A DNA stretch of 64,000 nucleotides from Cardiocondyla obscurior (lineage: Eukaryota; Arthropoda; Insecta; Hymenoptera; Formicidae), in the NCBI RefSeq assembly GCF_019399895.1, contig NC_091887.1, forward strand, positions 744,001-808,000, in the 5' to 3' direction. Positions within the stretch are counted from its first letter, which is position 1; every line of letters begins with the position of its first letter. Shown in pieces: positions 38,190 to 50,826 of this stretch. The notes under the pieces were generated by a model. It searched no databases, had not been told where the DNA came from, and saw only the letters and a program-made list of their open reading frames with translations. The position numbers and the translations under genes were made by a program.

Positions 38190-41100
38190 GTGACGCAACG
38201 ATGATAAAATCGTATGTATCGCGTTTCTATTACCGGAGGGTCCTCTTTCGGCGAAATTTCGACCGTCTATTTCTTTCTGTCGTATTTTACATACACCGCG
38301 GAAATTCAGAACTCTTGTTGGTCGTCATTACGGCTCGACTCCATACGTTTCGCACTTATCTATGTAAATCGCTCGCTGTATATTTCCCGATACGTACGTG
38401 TATCGTACCTGAAACGATTCGCCCCCGAGGCATAATAAAATCCTCATTCCACTCTCCTTCTTTTTCTCCCATTCCCTTCTTTTCCGACATTTATCCTGCC
38501 CTGCTCTAGTAAGTGTCTCTATTTATCCGTACCATCGATCCGTTTGTCCGCGTCTTTTTCTCCTAGTTTCATTCCGCCCTGTCTCATTCATTCCGCTTGT
38601 TTCTCCATATCTGGACCAATCTCTTCCCCGCTCTCTCTTTATTCCTCCGATCATTTTTCTTTCTTTTCCCTCCCCTCCCCATCCCTCCCGCTATTTCTTT
38701 CCCTTTCCGTGTTATTCATCAATGTCTCTGTCGACGAGAACAAGGAGCGGGGAGCTTGCTAATGTCGGACGCATATCGCTTGGCTTCACGGGTCACCTGT
38801 CAAACTCCACTCGGAGATTTCCTTTTCCCGCGAGCGGCACGACGTGTGGCGTGCGCCGCAAGCCGGTTTGTTCTGTCATATTGTCGGCGGCTATCTCGCC
38901 GATGCGTTTTGACGACCGCGGCCGGTTCGACGCGCGGATCCGAGGGCTTCCGGTTCCCTCGGGTATCCGGCGGATCTTCCCCTCCCCCTCCCGTTTGTTT
39001 CGCTTCCTCTCCCTCGTTTATCGCTCGTTCGTTCGTTCGTTTAACGCGCGTCGCGCAAACGCGAAATCACGCAGGAATTTAATTCAACCCCGTAATCCAG
39101 TCCGCCCCGAAATGCATTACGGTGTAACTGAACGTCGATCGCGCGTAAGTGACGCGAAAACCGGGCGTCAATTACTGGCCGTCTGCGGCGGAAAATCACG
39201 GGCGATTATATGGAAATGTATATAAGTTTATTGAAAAAACAGTTTCTATTTTTTTTTTTCCCCCTCCCGTTGCCAGCCGTTGAAGTTAATTATCTTTCAC
39301 GAGGCTGAGAGAGCGGACATTAGATACATCTTCAAAAGTGATCGATCATCTCCTCTCTCCTCACCCCCGAGCTTTTCAATTTATCAAGTTCTAATATACA
39401 AGAGGGCATTACAAAGGCGTCGTAAATTCCACTGAAAATTTTTCGTCGTTCGTGAAAATTAATTACACCTTTGGAACTCTTTCCCGGTTTAATCCTCAAA
39501 TAAATGACGACGCTGTTTAATCGATCCGAACGATCTCCCCTTCAAATATCGCTTGTCGGCTAGCGAAATAAATCGTCCCGCGGCATCTCCCGCTTCATTT
39601 CTCACTCGCATTGTTTCGTTACGCCGTTTCGGGGGCGCACTTACGTGCTGAAGTTCTTGGGGCCGGTTCCGCGGTAGATCTACGCTTCGCACGAGCGGAA
39701 TTTGAGGAATTAATTCCCGATTACGGGCGAATTGTATCGATCGCGCCTCCCGTGAGTTATATCGCGCACATAAGCGCGGATAAAAACCGAAGGGCTGCCA
39801 TTACCGGGTGATTGATGGAGTGTCGGGGGTGGAGTCGCGAAGCGAAAAAAAGAGCGCCGGTCTCGGTCAAGCGGCACTCGGGGTTTGGTCGGTGTACGCC
39901 AGCGGTGGCCCGCCATCAAAGTAAATACCCGTTGTTGACTGTCGCTCAGAGATTGTTTTCCCGAACGTGGGGGCCCCCCTCGGTGTACTCTCCCTGACGT
40001 CCAGGAATTTGCATAAAGGTGCGTTAACAGGGTAATTCACCCCCCATCATAAAGAACGCCCCGAGCACAAATTAATTAGCAACTGCACGTGACTTTGCTT
40101 CTCGGTGAGGAAAAAAAAAAAAATATATATATATACACGGAGGTATTCGATTGTTCGCTCGGTCGCAATAACAACGGACCATTTGTCTCGTGGCGTAACG
40201 AGGGCTTGTAAAAGACGAAAGTTATAGCGGTATCGGCCACTTGGACGTGAGAAGAGTCGCGGGGAAGTTTGTAAATATTTTTACGGGATACTGGACGTGT
40301 GAAGGTAGCGTTGGGCCACCGGCGGATCGAAGAGGGATCGCCGCTATTAGTCGGCGAAGTTGAAAACTAGGTGGATGTTGATCTAGGTCGCGTGGCCGAG
40401 TTTTACAGCGAGATTATTGCGGCGTCTCTGCGTACGTGTGTGTGTGTGCGCGCGTTCTCGCTTGTAGAGATGTGTGCCCCGCACGTGCGCGCAGGGGAAA
40501 TGCCTCTACTCACCGTTACCGCGCGCAGAGGTAATTGAATCCGGCGATGAATTGAATAACGGCGCAACCGAATGCTGCAAGTGGATCGGATCGCGCGGGC
40601 TATTGCAGCGACGTGTTAGAAATAAAAGAATAGGAGCGAAAGGGTCGGTGTCTGACAGAGGGTATTGTGGAAAAGTTGGCTAGTCATTTCGTAGTTCGCC
40701 CAGTTTTCTGAGTAGATTTATCTCGTGTCGGATACTCGCCGGCCGCGTCAAGAGTTAAATATCGGAAAATATCGGAGACGCGTATTAAACGTAAATATTG
40801 CGATAATAAATCAAGAGAGGTCCCCCTTCGCATCAGCATTTAATCAAAATTAACGTCGGGCACGGCGCTCGCGGGATTAATGCCGCTAACGCCGCTTTTC
40901 TAACAGGAAACTCTAAATTTTGTTCGACGCGTTATACGTGAAATGTGTTTAATATCATTAATTTACTTTGAACAAAAATACCGAGAGTCGGAGTGAAATG
41001 AAATCTACAGTGATCAATTTTCGGATTGAAAGCCTCGCGAGCCGGAATTGAAAGGGTTAATATTTCGGGTGGCATTTAATTTGCGTGCCGAAAATCTCTC

Positions 41101-41418
41101 GAAAGCGCGCGATGTTTTTCAAATTAGTGAAAAAGCTTCTGCGCCTTTGATCAAAAGAGCACAATTTTATCTCGCGAACGGTAACGCACTCGCGAAACAA
41201 AATCGCATTCCGCGCGTCAGCAATTTTTCCGGCGCCCGGATTAGCGCGCGAGATTTTCGCGCGAGGTGATTATCTCGCGACACCTCGACGAACGCGCATA
41301 AGCGAAACGATTATAGCGCGGCGGCGATAAAAGCCACTTTTACCTCTGGAAAACTTTTTGAGCACGGAACGTACAGTAACGGGTGATATGAGTGCAATAG
41401 TATCGATAAACTTGACTT

Positions 41419-41477
41419 AAAAAAAAAAGGAAAAGAAAAAAGAAAAAAAATAAAAAGAAAAAAAAAAAATTAAAAAA
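41419..41477. repeat. A-rich low-complexity tract
   Basis: About 59 bp of A runs broken by single G, GG or T. Simple sequence. Confidence 0.85.
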
Positions 41478-43577
41478 TTGGGGAAAAAGAAGTTTGAAAC
41501 TTGAGTTATTTCTGTAAACGCAATTAGCTCGATATACATGCTTATTAACGAGGTACTTGTACTCCTGCAGTATAAATGCTGCCTGCTATTATTTATCTAC
41601 AACGAACGTTCGAGAGATAGCGGAGCGCCGAGTAAAATTATTGTTGCTACGACTTTTGCCCCAAGTTATTTGATAACAAACACAAAGTAATAACGGCAAA
41701 ATGCATCAACGAGAATAAGATTGCGCTCTCGGAGTCGAGTCGAAACTTCCGCCTCCCTGCGATCGCGAAAATAGCCGATTCCACGATCGCCGATCGCCGA
41801 CATTTTTCAACCTGGATATTTATTCGACGCTATCATGGGGCGCACGTGCTTCACGTGCCCACCATATCGCGACGTCGATCGAAGGCGTTTCGTTTAAAGC
41901 GATAGTCGTGAAACTTAGACTCTAGGAGGTGAGTTTAAAGTGCCGCTTCAAGCGTCTGATTAAGTTCTCCCTTGCCTTATTTTAATTACCATCGATTACA
42001 ATCATTATTACGATTATTCGCCCATTTGAAAGCGGTAGAAAAAAAAAAATTAAGTGCACCACGTCAAACTGATCCACATATACCTCGCGGAACCTTCGGC
42101 TGCTTTCAAATCGAATCAGTGTCGGACCGGGCGAGAATACCCACGTATCGAACGGCGATAAATCCGGAGCGATTCGCGTGGCGTTAAAGACCAAGCCGAG
42201 AGAAATCCCTGTTCGCGGATTCCTTCTATTGCTTTTATCTTCGAGACACCCGGTAGATTAAGTTACGACGCCGGGATGTTCGGGAAGCGTCGGCGTGAAT
42301 TTCGCCGATGCGTTTCTCCACTTGGATACCAAGCCTTTCGCCATTGTTGAGTGTACGTGACCACGTGCGCCGGCTCGCATTAAACTTAAATTAAATCGCG
42401 CGTCGAGAGAGAAACAGTATGTACGGAGGGTAAGGGAGGACGTACGAGGGTGGGAAGGGGGAGGAAAACTGGGGTAAAAGATACAGTGCACTCTGCGGAC
42501 TGGCGCATCGAAAGGACTCGCTGCTGCAGCTTCCCCAAACCGTTCTCGTTGACGTTCGCGGTAATGCGCGGTGCAACGCATACGCGGATTTGTAATAAAA
42601 ATATGGAATTATGCCAGCGGCGCGGGCGCGTTATTAATGCACGTCCATGAAGCTTGTGTGAGAGCTCGCAAGCCCGTAATCATATTTACAATAATATCGC
42701 GGCACCGCGTACTTCCTTGCGCCATTAAAAACGCACGCGGGCTTTTCTCCGGACTATTACGAAGCGTTGTAATTAATTCTTGTAACATTCAACGCTCTGC
42801 AGGACCGCGTTTTCCATTCGATTTCCGGTAATTACAATTCCGAGCCTCGACATTCCGCCGTCGAAACGTCCAATCGAATCGCAAAGCTCAAATACATCGA
42901 GCAGCTTAAATCTGTTAGCCCCTCGTTCCCCTTGTTTTTTAACGCACGAATGTAGCACGTACTCGGCATACTTTTTGCGTTCCTTTTCGACGGATAAAAA
43001 TGTTTTATCGCCGGCGCGCAAATAATTTCGCGCAAGTGAAAAGTCTGCATTTCGCCGATATTTCCGGTTGGTCGAATTATTAGTTCGATTCGCCAGTGTC
43101 CAACACCGAGCGCGGACTGCAATAAATTCCACTGTGCGTTCCCCTTTTCTTTTTTTCCCTTTTTCGTTCTCTCTCTGATCTATGTGCGAATTATCTCTTT
43201 TTTATTTTGTCCCTTTCGCTGTGAGTCACCGAACGGCGTGATACGACTCTCCCGTGTGTCGATCTGTCAGTATGAAGGCTGTCTTATAAAAGAAAAAAGG
43301 GGAAAAAAAAAAAAAAGAAGAGAGGAGCTGGGTCGAAAAACTGCTCGCGTGTCCTCTTTTTGCACAAGCGGTCCTAAAAAAGGGGGCTATATACCCTTTC
43401 AGCGGCGGCGAGGCGGACGGAAAGTGGGTGGAGGGACGAAATGACCGGTCGATCCATTTTCTTCGGTCGCGTCTGTTCGTTACGTCTTTTTCCACTTTTC
43501 CCTCTTCCACGCTCGCCGTTCAGAACAATGGTCCCGGCGTTTTCTCGTCCTGCAGGGAAAATATTCCTCTCGGTCGC

Positions 43578-43601
43578 AAAAAAAAAAAAAAAAAAAAAAA
43601 A
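43578..43601. repeat. poly-A run (A24)
   Basis: Uninterrupted run of 24 A following CGGTCGC. No target-site duplication is obvious. Confidence 0.9.
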
Positions 43602-46492
43602 CCCTCGCTCGGCCGACCAGGATACACGGCACGGTGGCCGGCACGAGCACACAGTTATGGAACTAGGCGAAGGACCACCTCGCTCTGAATTTATTGGCTT
43701 CTGTTTCACGACGTGCACGGTGTAGTTCAACAATAAGTCTGATATTGAGTCGAGGTGCGTTTCAAAAAAAAAAAAAAAATAAAAATAAATAATAATATTA
43801 AAAAGAAGTTTTATGGAAACGTTATTACTGAAAGTTCCTATTCCGATTTACTTATTTTCTTGGCAAGAGATTGATTATCTCTCGCTCCCGGAAACACACC
43901 GGTGGATGCATTTCGATCCTTCGGGGTCGTAATCGCGAGTCCCTGCGACCGGTCGGAATCCTTTTTGCGGTCTCTCGGCGCAAAGAGCCCGAAAGAGAAA
44001 GACAGACAGAAATACAGAGAGAGAGAGAGAGGAAAAGCTCGTAATTCTTCGGGCGACATCACGAGACGTTTCATTAAGCTTTCACGCCGGTCTTAATTTA
44101 TTAACGAGCCGCCTGGTAAATAAATTATCCCCCCGTGGACGGCCCGGGAGAACGGGGGAGAATTTCGGCGGCTCGATTAATCGCCCGGTACGAACAATCG
44201 ACGCGCTCGGACGTCGCGTTATTCCACGTGTCACCATTAATCAATCGCCGATTAATTATGGTAATTGACGGGCAGGAGGACCCCGTTAATTCGTCGCCGT
44301 GTGATTATCGCGTGGGGATTAGCGCGATTATCCCGTTAATAGAAATCCAATCTACTGTCAAGCGCGGAGATTTGGAAGGAGCGGCGATCTTAAGAATTCG
44401 TCGGGGAATCGCGCTATTTATTACGCGAGGCGACAGATGAGCGAGACGCAGGACGAGAGCATGTAAGAATTATTGCTCTCCAGATAGGAGAGGGCACCGC
44501 AATTATTTCTGTGTTTCTCCGTCTGAAGTTGCATAATGTAAATTGTTACGCGGCGCTCTGATGCTACTAGAAAATTATTAATAGTTCGTCTACCGCATTT
44601 CCTGATAAACCTACCGCGTGATAAATAAGATCGCCTCCAATTAGTTCCTTGTTTCGCGTGCGGTCATTACGGACGGGACCCAAGCGGCAAATAACGAAGA
44701 AGATTGATTTAACATTTTCGACGTGTTGTATTTTCCGTCCGAATTCCTCTTCCCATCTCGTGAGCGAATTAACGAAATAAACATTTGTTTTACGGCGAAT
44801 ATTGGCACTCTCCCGATGAGAGTTCATTTAATTAACGCGCGGTAAAAGTTCGTCCCTTGTTTACCGAATCATTATGAAAATTATGCGTTTGCAAACTATT
44901 TTATTGTTATGCTTGTAATCATTGCTAGGTTTATATAATTTTGCTACGCAATTTTGATACAACTATGACGCTGCTTTATTCAATATTATCAGTCCGTTTT
45001 TTCGCGTCCGGTGTTTGTTAACAATTGCACGATTTTATGGCGGACATAAATTCGTGCGTATATATAAAAAAAAAAAAATATAAAAATAAAAAAAAAAATA
45101 TAAATTGCAGACACAAACATCGAAAATCCAATGTAAGTTTTAATTTCTATGTCGCTAAAAATTTATCAGCCAAATGGATTCCGTGTACCGCGCAATTATA
45201 TTGATTCGTTGCGAATTTCTGACCGCTCGGTCAACTGTGAATGCGCAAATAATTCTTGTTTAAGCGATTTCGGCCCCCGGGTAAAACTTTAAAAGAAAGT
45301 AACCGATGGGGGATCCTCCACGCCGGAGTGAGTTCTTTTAATTAATTAATTAAGAGTTTATCTCCGCGCGCGTCGAGAGTTTATCGTTGTGATCTAATTA
45401 ACAAACCTAAGCTCGTTTGGCGCGGGGGCCCTTTTGGGATTTATTTATCAGAAAATATAAATGTTGATTCTCTCGGAGATTAGTCGCCCGTGAATTGGAT
45501 TAATAAAGGGCACTCTGTCTTCTTGGCCGGCGTGATGTAAAACGCGGAATAACAGGAATATTAATTAATAGTTTACCTTGCCGCTACTAAATAAGTTTGC
45601 AGTCGCTGTAAACCAATTAACTGTTGAACAGAAATAAGCGCCGGTGTGCTCTCTTCGTATTTGCATTCCAAATGTAAAAACAGTTTTTGTCCCGTGGAAA
45701 TAACTCGAAGAACTATCTTCACTATCCGCGTTTTCTTGGCCCGCATATCGATTCAGATATTTCAGATAGTATTTATTAGCGGGATATGCATTTATTTATG
45801 CACTTTTGAATGCGATTTTATTAATTTAGTGCGCCAATAAATTATTAGACTTGTTTTCGTTTATTATTTATTACCATCGGTATAAGATTAATATAAATAT
45901 AATTAATAATTTATCATGTGCTTCAGTAAAAATATAATATATAATATATATATTTTTTTTTTGCGCCAATGAAGTTATAAAGATTTATAAATTATTTTAA
46001 AATTAAAAGGGGGCGGAAAAAGATTTTTCTTGCGGTTAGTCGCGCCGTCATCGCGAACCCTCAGCTTGAAAAAAGTGACTGCTTTTTGCTTTTACCGCCG
46101 AGCCCAACTAGCGAATAATTAGCGAGATTAATTAGCGAAATGTGGGACGGATTGGCAGGTGCTCGCGACAGGATTACGTGCGGCGATTTAATCCGCTTCG
46201 ACGGCGTTATGCCCTTTCCCCCCTTTTACCGACGTGCGAAATGCAGTCTGACAATTGGCGGTCGTGAAAAAAAAAAAAAAAAAAAGAAAGAAAGAAAAAA
46301 TCTCGGCGGGCGCTTTCGAGTCGAGGATTATGAACAATACCGCGGCGATGGAAGGAGCATCCTGCCGGACAAAGGAGCGAGATCGCTCGATTCTTCCGAA
46401 CGAAGCCAGTGATCCTCGTCGCCGCGTTCGCAATTATTTTTTTTTTTTTTCCCTCCGCCTCTCCCTTCCGCAGTTTTCCCTGCTCCCCGCCG

Positions 46493-46673
46493 TATAAATG
46501 GACGTCGCGATTAAACGGGCGGACGGGAATTGTTCGGACTCATCGCGGCCGAACAAAAGCCGCGTCTCGTATTTTTATTTTCGCTCGATGCCCGGCACGT
46601 TGTTATCAGGTGCCGACAGCGACGGCGGCTACCAGTTCGGCGACGCCATAGAAATGTGCCCGAGGGGGAGTGC
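46493..46673 (+). other. possible first exon with upstream TATA-like box
   Basis: TATAAATG at 46493-46500 is followed about 95 bp later by an ATG (46588). The frame reads MPGTLLSGADSDGGYQFGD and then AIEMCPRGSA; a GTAAGG donor begins at 46674, just before the frame would stop (TAA 46675-46677). Splicing there would keep the frame open with a 2-nt overhang. A possible acceptor (GTTGTTATCAG, ending 46609) lies inside. The initiator spacing from the TATA box is poor. The reading phase does not fit either plus-strand candidate exon downstream. The peptide is not recognised; chance is quite possible. Confidence 0.2.
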
Positions 46674-47214
46674 GTAAGGTTTGCATGAAACTCCGCTAAC
46701 CTTTAACCTTTTCTCCGCGGCCGTCTGTATTATACCTAATTTGCGTGTCGTTCTTTTAAATTGGGAATAGAGGAAAAAAAAAAGAAAAACAGAAATAAAC
46801 GCGTCGCTATACGTAGTGAGGAAAATTGGTTCATTAGGCGGAACGGAGGAGGAAATTACGTGGCACGTGTACCAGTCGCTTCGTCTCCGCGAATTCTTAA
46901 CTGTGCGCCATGGTGCTTCTCAAGATTTTCTCGGAACGCCCGGCTCGCGGGAGTATATAATATCTTTTAATTTTCAATATTAAATAATTGCGTAATTGAG
47001 TTTAAACGCGCAAATTGTCGTCGTACTTTCTAACGCGCCTCGTGTAAATCCTCTGTCGGCTTCGCGACACCGTGACGCTCTCAAGATCCGCGATTTGGGG
47101 AGCGAGATTCAGGTCAATGTAAAAATGTAACTCGATTCAGTTGATCCTTTCATCCTCTCTTTCTCTCTCTCTCTCTTTCTCTCTATTTCTCTTTTCCTTT
47201 CTCGCGCGTTACAG
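46674..47214. other. no gene seen; ends in polypyrimidine tract
   Basis: Unremarkable apart from the CT-rich tract at 47152-47203, which together with GTTACAG (ending 47214) forms a convincing 3' splice signal for the candidate exon at 47215. Confidence 0.6.
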
Positions 47215-47340
47215 TCGCCTATCTGCTGCGACTTAATCCCTGAGCGACGAGCTGTATTAATCATTAAAACCGACAGCCGCGCAGATACGAGGCTTTTAGC
47301 GATGAATGGCGCCGAGTCGACCTTAAATCTCAAATCGCTC
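47215..47340 (+). CDS. candidate 126-nt phase-0 cassette exon
   Basis: A pyrimidine tract of about 50 bp and GTTACAG precede 47215; GTAAGTAT (donor positions +1 to +8) follows 47340. The 126 nt are exactly 42 codons. Frame 0 is open throughout, starting SPICCDLIPERR and ending NGAESTLNLKSL, while the other two frames close within 8 and 10 codons. A phase-neutral exon with one open frame and strong flanking signals fits a cassette exon. The CTC before the donor is a weak match to the exon side of the consensus, and the CT tract may just be a microsatellite. The protein is not recognised. Joining it to the microexon at 48771 would give a stop after seven codons. Confidence 0.3.
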
Positions 47341-48770
47341 GTAAGTATCGCCGTCGTACCAGAAACTTGCAGACTGTGCGAGGCTTTTAACTGTCGCATC
47401 TCGTTCTCCTTCGGTGAATACCGGACTCCCGCGTCTCACCCCCTGTCGCCGCGCCCACCCACTTCCCCCCCCCCTTTCCTCACCCTTTCGCGGGATCGGC
47501 GGCCCGGTTTGGTCCTGAAATGCACGTGACCTCGATATCTCACTTCTTTCTCCGTTCGCGGTCGGAAGGGACTAAATTATGAGAAAACCGCGAGAAATCT
47601 GAGACTCCATCTTCTTAGTAAACGAACGCGTATTATATATAGCGCCGTCGCGTCGTGAATCTTTCATGCGAAAGCTCTTCATACATTATTGAAGATTATC
47701 CGCCTGTGTATATGGAGAAAAATTATTATTTTCCTCAGCATCCGAGCCCCGCGCGCTGCGTGCTTCGTCCGCGCAACAGTGTTTACGATCGCACGGAAAA
47801 AGGTTGACGAATTTTTCGGCCGGCTCTCCCTTTATTAAGCGCAAAATACATAATGCAGCGCGTTTCATAAAATGTGCGTGCACTCTCGTCTTTGCATTTT
47901 GAGGAGCGTGGAATTTATATAAAATTTATCTCTTTAAAAGCTCACTGGCGCTACGATCTTTAATACGAGTTAGAACGCGGGTAAATTAATAATTCTCAAC
48001 TCTCCGCGGTGGAAGCCCGTACTTTTAAAGGTCTTTCGCAACTCTCGGAGTCCGAACTTCGGAATAATCAAAACGCGGTGGGCTGCCAGGTCGCTTCGGC
48101 AAAGTCGCCTCAACTATTTAAAACAAGTGCGTGCGCCGAGGTGGAAGTAAAATGGAAATAAAATAATTGCGCTTCCCGTTCAGGACGGCGAGAAAGTGCT
48201 CGCGGCGAAGGCTCAGGTCACCAGGAGTCACAAACGTTACACTTTGTAAGCCCCCGCGCGGTTTCTCCGCGTCTCTAGTTAACGTGGGGAGCTTACGGAA
48301 GTTCGCGGCAACTCGCTTAAATGACGTCGTCGCAGCTAATTCTTTCGGTATCGGCTTACGGGGTTTCTTCTGTTCCTCGCGATAGGGATCGCTTATTTCC
48401 GCCTGTTACTCTTCGTCAAGTTTTGCGATGCGCCTCGCACAAAGGATTAATGCCGCGGTGATCCTGCCGCCGGATATCCCGTTATTGTCGCGGCGTTACC
48501 CTTCGGTTTCTCGCAAAGGAGCGACGCGGCGGCGACGTTTCGCAAATATTATGCCGGCGTAAAATTGTGTTATTACTCAAGCGGGGAAGGAAGTTTACGG
48601 TGAGTTTACTGCACCGGCGGGTATCGATCTAAATTGTTGCGATAATCGCGCCGCGCGTAGCCGCGCATATTTACCGTCGAATTTTTACGACAATACGCCG
48701 CGGTAATAGCGGCGGTATAACCATAGCGTTCTGGTTCTCTCCCTACATTGTTCTCTCTTTTGTGTTGCAG
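47341..48770. other. no gene seen
   Basis: A CpG-rich stretch without convincing exons. A GTGAGT near 48600 has no paired acceptor. The final 30 bp are pyrimidine-rich and end GTGTTGCAG, the acceptor of the next candidate. Confidence 0.55.
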
Positions 48771-48815
48771 ATTGGTGGATCGATGAGGAAATAGAAACCA
48801 GGATTATCTTCGAAG
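48771..48815 (+). CDS. candidate 45-nt microexon
   Basis: The acceptor tract ends TTGTTCTCTCTTTTGTGTTGCAG at 48770 and the donor is GTAAAA at 48816, after CGAAG. The length is 45 nt, phase-neutral. One frame is open, using the first two bases to finish a codon, and reads WWIDEEIETRIIFE; the other two contain TAG and TGA. Composition changes sharply to AT-rich intron-like DNA after the donor. It could instead be a 5' UTR exon, since ATG is present but reads only MRK before a stop. Not recognised. Confidence 0.35.
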
Positions 48816-50759
48816 GTAAAAGTGACTTGTTTTTATTCGATTAATTATACGCGAAATTAATTAATTAGGTACGTAAGACGGCGAAGTGGATATATCGGTC
48901 GAGAAGAGCGCTTTTTTGATTGAAATAGTAATTAACTATAAATGAGGCAAACCTAATTTTATTCTAATGTTCGTTTTGGAAATTATTTAATTGCTATAAT
49001 ATATATTAAAAAAAAAGAAACTGTTAGATTCAATTAAATTTATTGTTCTCGCTTTTCCGCGAGGCTGAGGATTCGTTCTCTCGGTTAGTTCATTTCGTAT
49101 CGCCAAATTAATTATTATCAATTTATAAATTTTAATATTTATTATTATACTTTTTTGTTTAAATTAATTTTTTATTGTGAGGATAAATTTTTAACGATTT
49201 TATTACCAGTTATTTAATATCAAAATTTTTTCTAATTGAATTTATTATTTGAAATTAAATAAAATTAAAAGTAAACGTATATAATATTCTCAATTGAATT
49301 ATTATGATTGTGATTGGTTTTGAGCTTTGCGTAATATCTCGCTCTTGTTTCGAGTCCCTCCTTCGGAGTTGAAATTCAAATTTCTAGTTCAACTCTAGCA
49401 GAACTAGATACCTCGGTAAACTGGCAAGACTTGGTTGCATTAGAACTCGAAATTGCTATTGTTCCTCGGTCTTCGCCGACTCTCTGCTCGCCGATTATTA
49501 TAATTAATTATCGCTACGGCGAAAATTTGCGTCCCGCCCGATGATACACGGGGAGCGACGGAACATTCAGCGCTGTAACGCGAGAATACGCATGAACGCA
49601 CAGATCGCATTACTCGATTCGCTCGCTCGCGAAAAGCTGCGAGGAGAGCGCGCGGCAAAAAGCTCGGGAGCTAAGCACGCGCGACGCGGAAACGCAAGCT
49701 TTGTGACATCGTCTGATACGCGCGGGAATTGCAGACGCGAATGCGCCACGCGGGGTGCAACCTGGCAGAATTTATTTCCACGTAGCTTTAATTTCAGCTG
49801 AAATTTGCAGGGAACTTCCATATTTTCCGTATTGAAGGCGAGGGGGAGGTAACAATGACAGTAACCGTTGTCGAGTGAATAACCATTCGTTCCAGTTTGC
49901 GTTGTCAGATAAGTCGGCGAATATACTTCGGTTTGAATTTTCACGTGGAGCGGCGAATCGACATCTGTCAAGGAAGGGCGTGTCACTGAGCGCGACGCGA
50001 GACGTCCAAGTGTCAAAGATTGTTCGTCCGACCGTAAAATTGGATAAGAAAGATTAGAGTCACGAGAGCGCGCGGCTGTTAATAGAGACTTTTTTTCCCC
50101 CTAAGCTCTCGTGACGTGCGATGGTTCCTGATTTTTATTTTTATTTTATTTTTATTTTTTTTTTGTCCGGTATGGACGTGTCGTGCCGAATGCAGCGGCA
50201 CATTTCATTCGCGCCGGAGATAAGCATCATCGCCGCGATAATTAACGGAGTTTAATCGAAGCTAGGCCGATTGTACTCAAGCTTCGGAATTGACAAATAA
50301 ATTAGCGATCTTCAAAATCATAATTGATTTATATTCACATCCTTTACGTTCATATAGATAACAAAATTTAAATATCTGGTAATATTAAAGCAATTAATGA
50401 TTAATAAAATAATTAAAATTAAACATAAAAAATGTAAAGATGTTTGGTATAATAATCTAGACAACGGTCGTGGTAAAGTTTAACGCTTCGATACATCTAT
50501 CGCGTGTATTCGGCAATACCGAATTGTTAAAATCGTTACCCGAATAACTCGGAGGTGTCTGCATTGTTGCACTTCGGCTATTTAGGAAATTATGTTTTGT
50601 TCGAAAAACAGCGGGTAATTATTATACAGCCGGGTAGCTATACAATTTAATTTAACACGAAGCAATCGTATAATGATATGTGGAATACAGACAAAACCGC
50701 CGAGATTTTCATTAAATCAAGACCATTAGATTATGGAGTCCGACGACTTTCGGTCCTAC
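48816..50759. other. no gene seen; AT-rich then CpG-rich
   Basis: Bases 48830-49320 are strongly AT-rich and look intronic. Bases 49440-50050 are CpG-rich with overlapping chance frames on both strands. Bases 50280-50460 are AT-rich again. T-rich tract near 50140-50165. Confidence 0.55.
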
Positions 50760-50826
50760 CTGAAGTGGAAGCGCGGTCGGGCACAGATATCCCGTATATC
50801 TGCGCATAATCCCCAAGTTACAAATT
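50760..50826 (-). CDS. weak candidate 67-nt exon
   Basis: On the minus strand the acceptor region is pyrimidine-rich (CGCTCTTCCATTCTCTCCCG, then CTTAATAG) before 50826, and CAG/GTAGGA forms the donor after 50760. One frame is open: ICNLGIMRRYTG, then YLCPTALPLQ. An internal ATTATGCGCAG offers an alternative acceptor that would shorten it to 40 nt. The donor is only moderate and the peptide is not recognised. It lies on the same strand as the 56 kb and 8 kb exon sets, between them. Confidence 0.2.

Larger units (their letters stand above)
37994..46492. other. no gene seen
   Basis: Contains the T30 run at 38157-38186, a pyrimidine-rich stretch at about 38440-38720, a GTTC repeat near 39025, a GT/GC tract at 40436-40454, a long A-rich tract at 41419-41477, an A24 run at 43578-43601, a GA tract at 44015-44032 and an A19 run near 46267. 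TATAAAT at 41571-41577 lies upstream of a good GAG/GTGAGT donor (41930), but no initiator sits at the right spacing and the segment has no conserved frame. Confidence 0.55.

Noticed and set aside
39637..39695. Minus-strand donor CAC/GTAAGT with an open frame upstream
   Set aside because: No pyrimidine-rich acceptor lies upstream; the frame is short and has no matching copy.
41571..41930. TATAAAT followed by a GAG/GTGAGT donor as a first exon
   Set aside because: No initiator at 30-31 bp, no lasting open frame, and the donor may be fortuitous.
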